Counted from the first letter of the stretch, positions 17,272 to 25,499 are shown. The stretch: DNA of 64,000 nucleotides from Longimicrobiales bacterium (GCA_035461765.1 DATHUY010000153.1:1-64000); one strand, 5' to 3'. Notes: generated by a model not told the origin, from the sequence alone. Translations and numbers: made by a program.

Positions 17272-17385
17272 CGGGATCGGGAGCGGGATCGTGATCGTGT
17301 GCGGGATCGGGTAACGGCCATGTGCGGGCACGAGCTCAGGCTGTTCCCGAACACGCTCCCGGACACGATCCCGCTCCCGGTCCCG
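17272..17385. repeat. 22-bp inverted repeat between lysC and mlaD
   Basis: Arms 17272-17293 and 17364-17385 are inverted copies with one mismatch in 22 bp, separated by 70 nt. Within and around the arms the words GGGATCG and GGGAGCG recur. It could form a large stem in the lysC leader or terminate the mla transcript; no U-tract is present. Confidence 0.6.
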
Positions 17386-17392
17386 ATCTCGT

Positions 17393-18382
17393 TCAAAAGA
17401 TCGTCAGGTTGATGTAGCGCCGCGGATTCCGTCGTATGTCGCGTAGCAAGGTCTGCACCTCGAGGTTCGTCTCGACGAGGTTGACATAGAGAGTCGTGTC
17501 GCGCAGCAGGCGGCCGAGCGAGCCCTCGCCGCGCTCGATACCGGAGGCGATGCTGCTGACCTGGCGGAACGTGCTGTCCGCGGAGACGGCCGTACGCCGC
17601 AGTTCGCGGCTGGCATCGACGAGCAGCGCCACGAGCGAGTCCGTCCGCGCCGACGTGCGCTCGACGTTGCTCACGATGTTCAGGAGCCGTCCACCCGATA
17701 TCGCACTCTCGACCTCCGCGAACGCCCGCTGCATCGTCTGGGCCGCCTGCCCGGCGGCCTCCGACGTCAGCTCCAGGTTCTCGGACACGCCTTCAATGGC
17801 TACCTGCTGCGAGCTGACGAGACCCGCGAGCTCACTGCTGGCGCGCTGGATGTTCTCGATCGCCTCGCGGACGTTGAGTGCGGTCTCCTCGGTGAACGCC
17901 AGCTCCACGCGGTTGCTGATCGTGGCCAGATTGCCGGCGATCTCATCGGCCACGGCCGTCAGCCGCGACATGTCGGGCAGCGTGTACCCCGGCAGCATGT
18001 CGCTTTCCACCGGCTCCGTGTACTCGTACATCGCATACGTGCCGCGCGAGACTATCTCCGCCTGCCAGTCACCGAACAGCGACTCCGGCGCCAGCATGAC
18101 GGCCGGATCCTGCGGCAGCGATACGTCGGCATCGATCGTCATCGTCACGATGACGCCCGCACCGCCCTCCTCCAGCCTGATGGTTTCGACGCGTCCGATA
18201 GGCACGCCCCGGAACTTGACCTTGCTGCCCTCCAGCAGCTGCGCGACTTCCATGAAGCGCGCGCGTACTTCGCGCTCCTCGCTGCCGAACCGGAGTCCCT
18301 GCAGCCAGAACGTGCTGAACACGATCAGCAGCACGCCCAGTATCAGTACCGTGCCGACGACGACTTCATTCCTGCGGTTCAC
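17393..18382 (-). CDS. mlaD: MlaD-like MCE-domain lipid-binding protein
   Basis: A 329-residue protein with one N-terminal transmembrane helix ([21 protein letters not shown]) and one MCE domain (about residues 38-120: [30 protein letters not shown]), then a long helical tail (about 150-320) rich in Gln, Glu and Ala. In Mla-type systems this periplasmic ring subunit carries phospholipids between the outer and inner membranes. It starts GTG 18382, overlapping the mlaF stop (GTGA), so it is coupled to mlaF and mlaE. The tail, longer than in E. coli MlaD, resembles the needle-like tails of PqiB/YebT-type or actinobacterial proteins. A second MCE gene at 20.8 kb shares the plan. Confidence 0.92.
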   Translation of the reverse strand: MNRRNEVVVGTVLILGVLLIVFSTFWLQGLRFGSEEREVRARFMEVAQLLEGSKVKFRGVPIGRVETIRLEEGGAGVIVTMTIDADVSLPQDPAVMLAPESLFGDWQAEIVSRGTYAMYEYTEPVESDMLPGYTLPDMSRLTAVADEIAGNLATISNRVELAFTEETALNVREAIENIQRASSELAGLVSSQQVAIEGVSENLELTSEAAGQAAQTMQRAFAEVESAISGGRLLNIVSNVERTSARTDSLVALLVDASRELRRTAVSADSTFRQVSSIASGIERGEGSLGRLLRDTTLYVNLVETNLEVQTLLRDIRRNPRRYINLTIF

Positions 18383-19128
18383 GCTACGGCCTCCTGTGCC
18401 AGCTCGGGCCTGCCCTCGATGAAGCCACGCACCACCCGGTCCTCCGCCTGCTGGATCTCCGCCGGCGTCCCGATGAAGCGGATGCCGCCGTCATAGAGCA
18501 TCGCAACACGGTCCGCGACGCGGTAGGCACTCTTCATGTCGTGCGTCACGACCACGCTCGTGACGTTCAGCTCGTGCGCCATCTTCTGGATGAGTCCATC
18601 GATGACCGATGTCGTCACCGGGTCGAGCCCCGTCGTGGGCTCATCGTACAGCACGTACTTCGGCCGCGTCGCGATCGCACGCGCCAGTCCGATGCGCTTG
18701 CGCTGACCGCCGGAGAGCTGCGCCGGGAGCCGGTCATCGTAGCCGGTCATCTCTACGAGCCGCAGCGACTCCGCGACGCGATCGGCGAGCTCCGGCTCCG
18801 GCATGCTGATGCGGCGCAGACCCATTGCGACGTTGTCGAACACGGTCATGGAATCGAAGAGCGCGGCGAACTGGAACACGTAGCCGACCCGGCGACGCAG
18901 GTCGTACAGCTCGTCGCGCTGCAGCTTCGACACATCCTGTCCGTCCACATGCACATCGCCCGAGTCCGGCTCGAGCAGCCGTACGATCGTCTTCAGCAGA
19001 ACGGACTTGCCGACGCCCGAATAGCCGATGACGGCCAGCGTCTCACCCTCCTGCACGGTCAGCGACACGCCGTTCAGGATCACGCGGCTGCCGAACGCCT
19101 TGTGCACATCGCGCATCTCGATGCTCAC
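18379..19128 (-). CDS. mlaF: Mla-type ABC transporter ATP-binding protein
   Basis: A 249-residue ABC ATPase that powers the MlaE permease. Walker A GYSGVGKS, signature LSGGQRKRIGLARAI, Walker B YVLYDEPTTGLDP and the switch VVVTHDM are intact. The FQFAALFDSMTVFDNVAMG Q-loop region is the characteristic MlaF sequence. The start is GTG 19128, which overlaps the mlaE stop by 4 nt, and its stop overlaps the GTG of mlaD, so mlaE-mlaF-mlaD is one coupled operon. An open frame continues far upstream of this start across mlaE but is antisense-frame noise. Confidence 0.95.
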   Translation of the reverse strand: MSIEMRDVHKAFGSRVILNGVSLTVQEGETLAVIGYSGVGKSVLLKTIVRLLEPDSGDVHVDGQDVSKLQRDELYDLRRRVGYVFQFAALFDSMTVFDNVAMGLRRISMPEPELADRVAESLRLVEMTGYDDRLPAQLSGGQRKRIGLARAIATRPKYVLYDEPTTGLDPVTTSVIDGLIQKMAHELNVTSVVVTHDMKSAYRVADRVAMLYDGGIRFIGTPAEIQQAEDRVVRGFIEGRPELAQEAVA

Positions 19129-19907
19129 AGCAGCACCACCGCCCAGAAGGCGTCGAGAACGAGGATCATCATGCTGCTGACCACGACCGCCTGCGTGGTG
19201 GAGCGCCCGACCGCCGCTGCGCCGCCCATGGTGTTGAAGCCGTAGTACGCGCCAATCGCCGTGACCGAGAGGCCGAACGATGCGGCCTTGATCAGCGAGT
19301 ACTGGATGTCGAACGGGACGAAGAAGAGGCGCAGTCCCCGTACGAACTGCGGCGTCGACATGTCGAGCAGGTTGATCGCTGTGATCCAGCCGCCGAGGAT
19401 ACCGATCGCGTTGGCGAACGCGACGACCACGGGGAACATGAGGATCCCCGCCACCACGCGCGGGACGACCAGGTACGCGAGCGGATCGTAGCCGAGCGTT
19501 TCCAGTGCATCGATCTGCTCCGTGACACGCATCGTGCCGATCTCGGCGGCGATGTTGGCGCCGACGCGACCGGCGAGGGCGAGGCCGGTGAGGACCGGGC
19601 CCAGCTCGAGGATCATCGTCTTGCCGACGAGCACGCCGACGAAGTACAGCGGGATCGCGCCGGTGAAGGTATAGGAGGCCTGGAGGGCCAGAACGATACC
19701 GGTGAAGGCGGCGATGAAGAGCGCGATGGGCAGCGACTCGACCCCGAGCCGGGCCATGTGGGACACCAGCAGGCGACCCCAGGTGCCTGCATCGCGCGTG
19801 CTGCGGGCCACGCCGGACGCAAACGCGCCGAACCGGCCGAAGCCGCCCGCGGTGTCGAGTGCAGACCGGCCGACCCAGGCGACGGGTGACGTCCAGGCTT
19901 GGTTCAT
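19125..19907 (-). CDS. mlaE: Mla-type ABC transporter permease
   Basis: A 260-residue inner-membrane permease of the MlaE/YrbE family with about five helices. The conserved pieces are LPIALFIAAFTGIVLALQASY, LVGKTMILELGPVLTGLALAGRVGANIAAEIGTM, EQIDALETLGYDPLAYLVVPR (the coupling helix to the ATPase) and GAYYGFNTMGGAAAVGRSTTQAVV. It starts the mlaE-mlaF-mlaD operon. No outer-membrane MlaA or periplasmic MlaC gene lies nearby. The substrate is phospholipid by analogy. Confidence 0.95.
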   Translation of the reverse strand: MNQAWTSPVAWVGRSALDTAGGFGRFGAFASGVARSTRDAGTWGRLLVSHMARLGVESLPIALFIAAFTGIVLALQASYTFTGAIPLYFVGVLVGKTMILELGPVLTGLALAGRVGANIAAEIGTMRVTEQIDALETLGYDPLAYLVVPRVVAGILMFPVVVAFANAIGILGGWITAINLLDMSTPQFVRGLRLFFVPFDIQYSLIKAASFGLSVTAIGAYYGFNTMGGAAAVGRSTTQAVVVSSMMILVLDAFWAVVLL

Positions 19908-19997
19908 GGCCGAAAAGTAGTCGCGCGCGAGAGCGGATGTCCACCCTCAGGCCCGCGGCTTGCACGTTACGGCGCGGCGGGCGGCATGTTCCGGCCC

Positions 19998-20819
19998 TCA
20001 GTCCCGCTCCGGCGGCAGGATGTCGAGCGACGCGATGTGCGGGGCCTCCCCGATCCGGGCGGCCAGCTCGTAGAAGTGCAGCAGGCCCTGCTGCATGGCG
20101 GGATCGAAATCGAACCTGAGCGAATGCCAGTACTGCAGCAGACGATCCGACGTGAGGCCGAAGCCGGGCGCGTAGCGCGCCGCGAGCTCGTCGGCGTGCA
20201 GGCTGAACCATGCGCGCGATTCGCGCAGCAGTGCAGCCAGCCGGCGGACTTCACCGCTGTCGGCATTGCGGCGCACCTGCCATACCGCGAACGCAAACGG
20301 CAGCCCGGTCCAGTCCCACCACGCCGCTCCCAGATCGTGAGCAGCGCGACCGGAATGGACGGGGTGGCGCAGCGCGATGTCACCGATCCTCAGCGCAGCA
20401 GCCGCACCGCCGGCAACGGGATCGCACGTATCGGACTGCTCGAACCACTCGTAGCTCGGACGCACTCCCACGCGCAGCTCGAGCAGCACGCGCAGCAGCA
20501 CGACCGACGTGGCGGACGCAGTCGGGATCGCGACGACCGCACCATCGAGCTGGTCAAGCGGCACGGCACTCTCCAGCAGTATGCTCTGGACCGGACCCGC
20601 CGAGCCTATGGCGTGACCGGGGAGGATGGCGTACTCACCGGCGTGGCGCGCATACTCGATGCTCGAGCACGGCGCAACGTCGACCGTGCCGGCCGCGAGC
20701 GCGGCGTTCAGCCGCGACGGGATATCCCGAATGAGCTCTACATCGCGCGCACCGCGTTCCAGCAGCAGAGCATGCACGGGAACGCAGTTGCTGTAATCGA
20801 TATGACCGAGGCGGATCAT
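19998..20819 (-). CDS. mqnA: Chorismate dehydratase (futalosine pathway)
   Basis: A 273-residue MqnA, which removes water from chorismate to give 3-enolpyruvyl-benzoate, the first step of futalosine-dependent menaquinone synthesis. It starts MIRLGHIDYSNCVPVHALL, the family's near-invariant opening, then DIPSRLNAALAAGTVDVAPCSSIEYARH and the loop with the SNP-type specificity residues. Length is normal. It is divergent from a second MCE gene and their start codons overlap on opposite strands (CATG, 20817-20820). A TATTAT at 20833-20828 on the minus strand, 8 nt before the ATG, suggests a leaderless start. The other mqn genes are not in the window. Confidence 0.93.
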   Translation of the reverse strand: MIRLGHIDYSNCVPVHALLLERGARDVELIRDIPSRLNAALAAGTVDVAPCSSIEYARHAGEYAILPGHAIGSAGPVQSILLESAVPLDQLDGAVVAIPTASATSVVLLRVLLELRVGVRPSYEWFEQSDTCDPVAGGAAAALRIGDIALRHPVHSGRAAHDLGAAWWDWTGLPFAFAVWQVRRNADSGEVRRLAALLRESRAWFSLHADELAARYAPGFGLTSDRLLQYWHSLRFDFDPAMQQGLLHFYELAARIGEAPHIASLDILPPERD

Positions 20820-21780
20820 GGCGGGCGATAATAACACGGCGGGCAAGCCGCGCCAGACGCGACGCGTCGTCACCGGCACTTTCATCATCATCGGCCTGGC
20901 CGCCGGCGCACTCCTCATCTTCTTCATGGACAGCCTGCTCAGCTCCCTCGAGCGGAACTACACCATCCACGTCGTGCTGCCCGGCGCGACCGGGCTCGCG
21001 CCCCGCTCACCCGTATGGGTCAGTGGACACCAGGTCGGCTCCGTCACGTCCGTCGGGCTGCTGCCGGCCGGCGGTGATTCACTCGCACGCGTCATCCTCG
21101 CCGTGTCGCTGCCCGCCAGCGTGCAGTCGCACGTGCGCGCAGACAGCGAGGTGCGCATTACCTCCATCGGCCCGGTGAGCGAGCCCGCTGTCAACATTTC
21201 CGTCGGCTCCGCTGACGCCGCCATGCTCTCGCCTGGTGACACGCTCATGTCGACGCGGCGCACCTCGCCCGCGCAGCTGGCCAGTCGCGCGGCGATCGTG
21301 AAGACCGACCTCGATCGCGCACTCGCCGAGCTCCAGGCACAGACCCCCGGCATTTACGATCGGCTTCAGCAGACGCAGCGTGCGTTCACCGGACTCGACG
21401 CAGTCCTGCTCGAGGCGCGTCAGCTGCAGACCGACCTCGACGCCAATCCCGGCATGGCCCTGCTCCAGGACCCGTCATTTGCAGCGTCGCTCGAGCGTAC
21501 CCGCGGGCATGCGGCTGAGCTCCCGCTGATGTTCGGCCGCCTGCGCGACAGTACCGGACCTGCCGCCGAGGTGCAGGCTGCGATCGCGCGGCTCCAGCTC
21601 CGCGCCGACTCGCTCAGCACTCAGCTCGCCGCCGCAACAGCCGCGCTCGACAATCCGAACGGCACCCTGTCCCGCATGCAGCAGGACACGGCCATCATGC
21701 GCGCCGTCAACGCGGCCCGCGCCGAGCTGGATTCGCTGATTGCGGACATGCGTCGTAATCCGCTCCGCTACGTCTTCTAG
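20818..21780 (+). CDS. Second MCE-domain protein (MlaD-like)
   Basis: A 320-residue protein with an N-terminal signal-anchor helix (VVTGTFIIIGLAAGALLIFFM, about residues 17-37), an MCE domain (about 45-135: YTIHVVLPGATGLAPRSPVWVSGHQVGSVTSVGL) and a long Gln/Ala/Leu-rich helical tail (about 150-300), ending NPLRYVF. It is a paralog of mlaD at 17.4 kb but not adjacent to a permease or ATPase gene. It may be an alternative subunit for the same ABC transporter or part of a different lipid path. The start codon ATG 20818 overlaps that of mqnA in antisense; GAGGCGG lies 7 nt upstream. The next feature is a 28-bp inverted-repeat element. Confidence 0.9.
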   Translation: MAGDNNTAGKPRQTRRVVTGTFIIIGLAAGALLIFFMDSLLSSLERNYTIHVVLPGATGLAPRSPVWVSGHQVGSVTSVGLLPAGGDSLARVILAVSLPASVQSHVRADSEVRITSIGPVSEPAVNISVGSADAAMLSPGDTLMSTRRTSPAQLASRAAIVKTDLDRALAELQAQTPGIYDRLQQTQRAFTGLDAVLLEARQLQTDLDANPGMALLQDPSFAASLERTRGHAAELPLMFGRLRDSTGPAAEVQAAIARLQLRADSLSTQLAAATAALDNPNGTLSRMQQDTAIMRAVNAARAELDSLIADMRRNPLRYVF

Positions 21781-21785
21781 CCTCC

Positions 21786-21969
21786 GGACGCGGCACCCGT
21801 TCTGCATTCTGGCTTGTCCGGAAATCATTCCGCCCGGAGCCCATGGTGCCTGGCGCGCGTACCGGCACCACGTCACCACGGCGCGCACGTTCGCCGCGAC
21901 CTCGTCAGGCGTGATGCTGAAACGGCTGCATGGCCGCATGGGCCAGAATGCAGAACGGGTTCCGCGTCC
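21786..21969. repeat. Intergenic element with 28-bp inverted repeats
   Basis: Arms 21786-21813 and 21942-21969 are inverted copies with a single mismatch in 28 bp, around 128 nt of interior. It fills the gap between two convergent genes (stops at 21780 and 22017). No transposase, U-tract or clear target duplication is visible. It could be a MITE-like element or a long-stem RNA structure. Confidence 0.75.
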
Positions 21970-22016
21970 GGCGGGCTCGGGCAGAGACCGCCGGCGACGC
22001 GGCGGCCTGACGACCG

Positions 22017-22364
22017 TCAGGAGCGCCGCTTCTGCGTCCTCTGACCGTCGATCGTAAAGACGAGCGGTTCCTCGCCGCCGGGCGGGGCAGTCTCGACAAT
22101 GATGCGGCGCACGACGCCCTGCGGGTCGTCGAGCTCCACCTCGAAATCGACGCGCTGCTCGCGTGAGGTGATGCGTGTGCGGATACGACTGCCGGGCGCC
22201 TGCTCGCGCTTCGCGCCATTGCGGAACAGCGTCTTCGTCGACTGACGGCCGCTCTCCAGCGTGCGCGTGACCTTCACCAGCCGCAGCCAGTCCGGCTGAT
22301 AGCTCAGCTCGTAGTCTTCGCCTCTCTGATCCGATCCACGAGCGTCGCGGTTGTGGCGGGCCAT
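22017..22364 (-). CDS. Unknown small beta-rich protein
   Basis: A 115-residue soluble protein with no recognised family. The middle reads LSYQPDWLRLVKVTRTLESGRQSTKTLFRN followed by SRIRTRITSREQRVDFEVELDDPQGVVRRIIVETAPPG, which suggests a sandwich of beta strands. The C-terminus is basic (GQRTQKRRS). The start is ATG 22364 with GGAGA 5 nt upstream; the longer open frame upstream is unsupported. It is divergent from rho by 326 nt and convergent with the inverted-repeat element. A TTGACA stands on its strand about 70 nt upstream, but the -10 spacing is poor. Confidence 0.7.
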   Translation of the reverse strand: MARHNRDARGSDQRGEDYELSYQPDWLRLVKVTRTLESGRQSTKTLFRNGAKREQAPGSRIRTRITSREQRVDFEVELDDPQGVVRRIIVETAPPGGEEPLVFTIDGQRTQKRRS

Positions 22365-22690
22365 GCGGTCTCCAGCCTGAGTAAACAAATCGTACGACGG
22401 GGGACGTATACTTCGGAGACCCTCCGACCGTGTCAAGCTGTGGCATCCGTACAGCATGCCGCGCGGGCCAAGTACGATCCTTGCATTCCCGCGTCACACG
22501 ACTCTTGACCGCCGTTTTCCTGCGTGGTAGACTGATCGGCATAACCCGCGACAATTACCTCCCGCATCACGGAGGCGCGAGCCACGCGCCGACCTTTCCT
22601 GGTCGAATATCAAGGTCCGTCCAGACAAGTGGCCAACCGTGGACGGAGTCGCTCACCCGACGTTCATACCATGCACAACCGGAGTGATCC
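22365..22690. other. 326-nt divergent gap: rho promoter and leader
   Basis: This gap holds the rho promoter (22505-22533), the roughly 150-nt rho leader, and on the minus strand a TTGACA (22435-22430) that may belong to the small gene ending at 22017. CGGAG/CTCCG repeats lie at 22415-22427. No small ORF with a convincing start was seen. Confidence 0.5.
22505..22533 (+). promoter_or_regulatory. rho promoter
   Basis: TTGACC (22505-22510), a 17-bp spacer and TAGACT (22528-22533). Transcription would start near 22540, leaving a leader of about 150 nt before the rho GTG at 22691. Confidence 0.6.
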
Positions 22691-23941
22691 GTGGACATCG
22701 CCGAGCTGAAAAGCAAATCCATTGCCGAGCTGCACGAGATGGCAGAGGAACTCAACATTTCGAACTATTCGGGTCTGCGTAAGCAGGACCTGATCTTCCG
22801 CATAGAACAGAATCTTCTCGACAGTGATGTAGTCCTGCGCGGTGAGGGCGTACTGGAGATCCTGCCGGAGGGCTACGGCTTCCTCCGATCACAGGACTGG
22901 AACTATCTGTACGGCCCGGACGACATCTATGTCAGCCCGTCGCAGATCAAGCGCTTCGACCTGCGCACGGGCGACACCGTGATGGGTCAGGTCCGGCCGC
23001 CGAAGGAGGGCGAGCGCTATCTCGCGCTGCTGAAGGTGGAGCAGGTCAACCTGGACGATCCGGAGAAGGCGAAGCACCGCATCGCGTTCGACAACCTGCG
23101 GCCGCGCTACCCGGAGGAGCGGTTCAAGCTGGAGAATGCCGAGGGGCACATCTCGATGCGCCTGCTCGACCTGATGACACCGATCGGAAAGGGCCAGCGC
23201 GGACTGATCGTCTCACCGCCGAAGGCGGGCAAGACGATGCTGATGCAGCAGATGGCCAACTCGATCATCGAGAACCATCCGGAAGTCCACCTCATCGTGC
23301 TGCTGATCGACGAGCGGCCCGAGGAGGTGACGGACATGGAAGAGCACGTGAAGGGCGAGGTCATCTCGTCCACGTTCGACGAGCCTGCCGACCGTCACAC
23401 GCAGGTCGCCGAGATGGTGATCGAAAAGGCAAAGCGACTGACCGAGCACGGTCGTGACGTCGTCATCCTCCTCGACTCCATCACACGCCTCGCCCGCGCC
23501 TACAACGTCACCGTCCCGCACTCCGGCAAGATCCTCTCCGGTGGTGTCGATGCGCATGCGCTGCACAAGCCGAAGCGCTTCTTCGGCGCCGCACGCAACA
23601 TCGACCAGGGCGGTTCGCTCACGATCATAGCCACGGCACTGATCGAGACGGGCTCGCGCATGGACGAGGTGATCTTCGAGGAGTTCAAGGGCACGGGTAA
23701 CATGGAGGTCGTGCTCGACCGCCACATCGCCGACAAGCGCATCTTCCCGGCGGTCGACATCAACCGCTCGGGCACGCGCAAGGAAGAGCTGCTCATGGAC
23801 GAGGTGGAGCTCAACCGGGTCTACCTGCTCCGTAATTTCCTTGCCGACATGCCGCCGGCCGAAGCCCTCGAGTTCCTGCTCGATCGCGTCAAGCGGACGA
23901 AGACGAACAAGGAATTCCTGGACAGCATGGCGCGCGGCTAG
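22691..23941 (+). CDS. rho: Transcription termination factor Rho
   Basis: A 416-residue hexameric RNA helicase that ends transcription of untranslated RNA. It has an N-terminal helical domain (about residues 1-45, starting [20 protein letters not shown]), an RNA-binding domain ([26 protein letters not shown]), Walker A SPPKAGKT (175-182), and the Rho-specific loops [30 protein letters not shown] and [13 protein letters not shown]. Length is the core size, with no insertion of the kind seen in actinobacteria and Bacteroidota. It starts GTG 22691 with GGAG 6 nt upstream. It is followed by a terminator and convergent with a hypothetical gene at 24051. The 150-nt leader could allow autoregulation. 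Confidence 0.97.
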   Translation: MDIAELKSKSIAELHEMAEELNISNYSGLRKQDLIFRIEQNLLDSDVVLRGEGVLEILPEGYGFLRSQDWNYLYGPDDIYVSPSQIKRFDLRTGDTVMGQVRPPKEGERYLALLKVEQVNLDDPEKAKHRIAFDNLRPRYPEERFKLENAEGHISMRLLDLMTPIGKGQRGLIVSPPKAGKTMLMQQMANSIIENHPEVHLIVLLIDERPEEVTDMEEHVKGEVISSTFDEPADRHTQVAEMVIEKAKRLTEHGRDVVILLDSITRLARAYNVTVPHSGKILSGGVDAHALHKPKRFFGAARNIDQGGSLTIIATALIETGSRMDEVIFEEFKGTGNMEVVLDRHIADKRIFPAVDINRSGTRKEELLMDEVELNRVYLLRNFLADMPPAEALEFLLDRVKRTKTNKEFLDSMARG

Positions 23942-23973
23942 GCTCAGACTCCGACGGAGCTCCCGAAAAGCAG

Positions 23974-24009
23974 AACGGCCGCGCGAGACAGTCCTCCGCG
24001 GCCGTTTCC
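23974..24009 (+). terminator. Terminator downstream of rho
   Basis: Arms AACGGCCGCG (23974-23983) and CGCGGCCGTT (23997-24006) around a 13-nt loop, followed by TTCCC. The U-tract is short. It lies between convergent genes. Confidence 0.55.
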
Positions 24010-24050
24010 CTTGCCGAGCGCGCACGCGTGCTCGACTGGCCGCACCCGGA

Positions 24051-24485
24051 TCATGCGCCGCTGAGCTTGCGCTCCACAAGCAGCGCCACGGTCGCCGCCT
24101 GCGCCGCGCTCATCTCGACAGGCCGGGACAGGACCATGACGCCGGCAGCCGTTTCAGCGGGGATGTGGAGAACGAGTCCTGCGGCAGACCCGGGTGTCCA
24201 GGCTGCGGCGCGGCCCTCTTCATCTATGCGCACGACATCGCCGGGAGACGTCATGGAGGCGAGGTAATTGCCGTACTCCAGCCAGACGGGTAGCGGGTCA
24301 CGTTCGGTGAGCGCGGGGAGCACGTCCTGCTCATAATGGCGTACAGCGCGGTCGAACGATTGGGGCTGCTCCTCACGGAGCTGGCGCAGCCGCTCGCGAT
24401 AGGACGGTCGCGGGTCGACGATACCCTGTACACGAGCGGCTTCGGCGAGGCGGGCTTCGGCGCGGGCGCGCATTTCGGCATCCAT
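24051..24485 (-). CDS. Unknown soluble protein
   Basis: A 144-residue protein without recognised motifs. The N-terminus is a charged helix (MRARAEARLAEAARVQG), the middle reads PSYRERLRQLREEQPQSFDRAVRHYEQDVLPAL, and the C-terminal half is beta-like (WLEYGNYLAS, GDVVRIDEEGRAAAWTP, AGVMVLSRPVEMSAAQAA). The last helix starts SAAQAATVALLVERKLSGA. The start could be ATG 24485 or the in-frame 24497. It is divergent from the phosphoribosyltransferase gene and its coding sequence is convergent with rho. I do not recognise a family. Confidence 0.65.
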   Translation of the reverse strand: MDAEMRARAEARLAEAARVQGIVDPRPSYRERLRQLREEQPQSFDRAVRHYEQDVLPALTERDPLPVWLEYGNYLASMTSPGDVVRIDEEGRAAAWTPGSAAGLVLHIPAETAAGVMVLSRPVEMSAAQAATVALLVERKLSGA

Positions 24486-24528
24486 GGCGCGGCACAATGC
24501 CCCGGCGCGACCATGCTGTCAACATGGC

Positions 24529-24557
24529 TTTCGCAGGCCGTCCCCACCGGCTACCTT
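24529..24557 (+). promoter_or_regulatory. Promoter for the phosphoribosyltransferase gene
   Basis: TTTCGC (24529-24534), a 17-bp spacer and TACCTT (24552-24557) followed by GC. The ATG is at 24587 with GAGGAAGG just before it. Confidence 0.45.
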
Positions 24558-24586
24558 GCGGGGCCAAGCCTGCGAGGAAGGTGACC

Positions 24587-25129
24587 ATGCACGCACCGGT
24601 GAACGTCAAACGTGCCCGCGGAATGCCCGAGACTGATTTTCTGGAGCTTTCCTGGGAATTCTTCGGCGAGTTGTGCCGCGTACTGGCGCTGAAGGTCGCC
24701 ACCGACGGGTTCAAGCCGGATCTCGTCATCGGCATCGCGAAGGCCGGTGTGATTCCCGGCGCAGTCGTCGCATCGATCCTGCGCTGCGACTTCTACTCGC
24801 TTAAGATCAGCCGGGACACGGGCGGAGAGCGCGCCCGGGTGCGCCCGAAGATCCTGTCCGCCGCGCCGAAGGAAGCTGCCGGCAGGCGCGTCCTCATCGT
24901 CGATGAGATCTGCACGTCCGGTGAGACGATGCGTATTGCGCTGAACGCGCTGCGCCAGGTCTCGCCCGCCGAGGTACGCACCGCGACGAGCCTGGTGAAG
25001 GTCGGTGGCTACAAGCCCGACTATCACGCTCTCGAGACGAGCGCCACTGTCGTGTTCCCATGGGACCGCCACATACTCGATGACGCCGGAAACATCGTGG
25101 CAAACCCGATTTACGATGGGCTGTCCTAG
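24587..25129 (+). CDS. Phosphoribosyltransferase (type I PRT)
   Basis: A 180-residue enzyme with the type I PRTase PRPP-binding motif VLIVDEICTSGETM (about residues 104-117), and the flexible loop and substrate hood upstream (DLVIGIAKAGVIPGAVVASILRC). Members transfer ribose phosphate from PRPP to a purine or other base. The sequence most resembles the xanthine/guanine or 'Xpt/Gpt-like' uncharacterised branch, with no C-terminal extension. A purine salvage role is the best guess; the base is not known. The start ATG 24587 has GAGGAAGG 5 nt upstream. Its stop codon lies within a perfect inverted repeat (25126-25163). Confidence 0.85.
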   Translation: MHAPVNVKRARGMPETDFLELSWEFFGELCRVLALKVATDGFKPDLVIGIAKAGVIPGAVVASILRCDFYSLKISRDTGGERARVRPKILSAAPKEAAGRRVLIVDEICTSGETMRIALNALRQVSPAEVRTATSLVKVGGYKPDYHALETSATVVFPWDRHILDDAGNIVANPIYDGLS

Positions 25130-25163
25130 TGCTGTGATTCTGAAATTTGAATCACAGCACTAG
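25126..25163. repeat. 38-nt perfect palindromic element between convergent stops
   Basis: Arms 25126-25140 and 25149-25163, each 15 nt and perfectly complementary, with an 8-nt AT-rich loop. Both ends are CTAG. The left arm contains the TAG stop of the phosphoribosyltransferase; the next gene's stop (minus strand) abuts the right end. A/T content is much higher than in the surroundings. It may be a palindromic repetitive element or act as a bidirectional terminator, though it has no U-tract. Confidence 0.8.
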
Positions 25164-25445
25164 CTAGACCGGCGGGTCGCCGTATCCGTGACTCCCGGGC
25201 TCCGCAGCGGCATCATGGCTGAAGTCCATGGTCTGGGAACGGCCGAACATCTCGGTCAGCTCATTCTCCTTCAGCGCCTCGACATCGCGGCCCTCCAGCA
25301 GCGGATCCGGCACCTCGACGACGCGGTACGGCCGCTGGCTGTTGCTGATGCAGTGGAACACGATAGTGTGCACGGCCCGCTCCGAGTCGTGCGCATCGCT
25401 CGACACGCGCCACGTGTCGCCATCGGCATGAAAGAGTTCGCGCAT
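25164..25445 (-). CDS. Unknown small protein
   Basis: A 93-residue protein with an excellent AGGAGG 5 nt before its ATG (25445). The sequence reads MRELFHADGDTWRVSSDAHD, ERAVHTIVFHCISNSQRPYRVVEVPDPLLEGRDVEAL, then a charged, Gly/His-rich tail (SHDAAAEPGSHGYGDPPV). The 'VFHCISNSQRPYRV' stretch looks like a beta hairpin with a buried cysteine. No family is recognised. It is divergent from the zinc-ribbon membrane protein gene, with 54 nt between the two starts, and they may share a regulator. Confidence 0.75.
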   Translation of the reverse strand: MRELFHADGDTWRVSSDAHDSERAVHTIVFHCISNSQRPYRVVEVPDPLLEGRDVEALKENELTEMFGRSQTMDFSHDAAAEPGSHGYGDPPV

Positions 25446-25465
25446 CCCGACCTCCTGATCTGAGT

Positions 25466-25482
25466 TGCAGCCTGGGGCTGCA
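25466..25482. promoter_or_regulatory. 7-bp inverted repeat in a divergent gap
   Basis: TGCAGCC and GGCTGCA separated by TGG, centred in the 54-nt gap between two divergent starts. It could be an operator; no promoter elements are clear. Confidence 0.25.
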
Positions 25483-25499
25483 TCACCCGTACCAGACTC

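Noticed and set aside
17263-17392. Lysine riboswitch before lysC
   Set aside because: The gap has simple inverted repeats but not the five-helix lysine aptamer pattern.
18379-20211. A 610-codon frame that would fuse the Mla ATPase to an upstream extension
   Set aside because: The first 360 codons are the wrong frame of mlaE; the real ATPase starts at GTG 19128, overlapping the mlaE stop.
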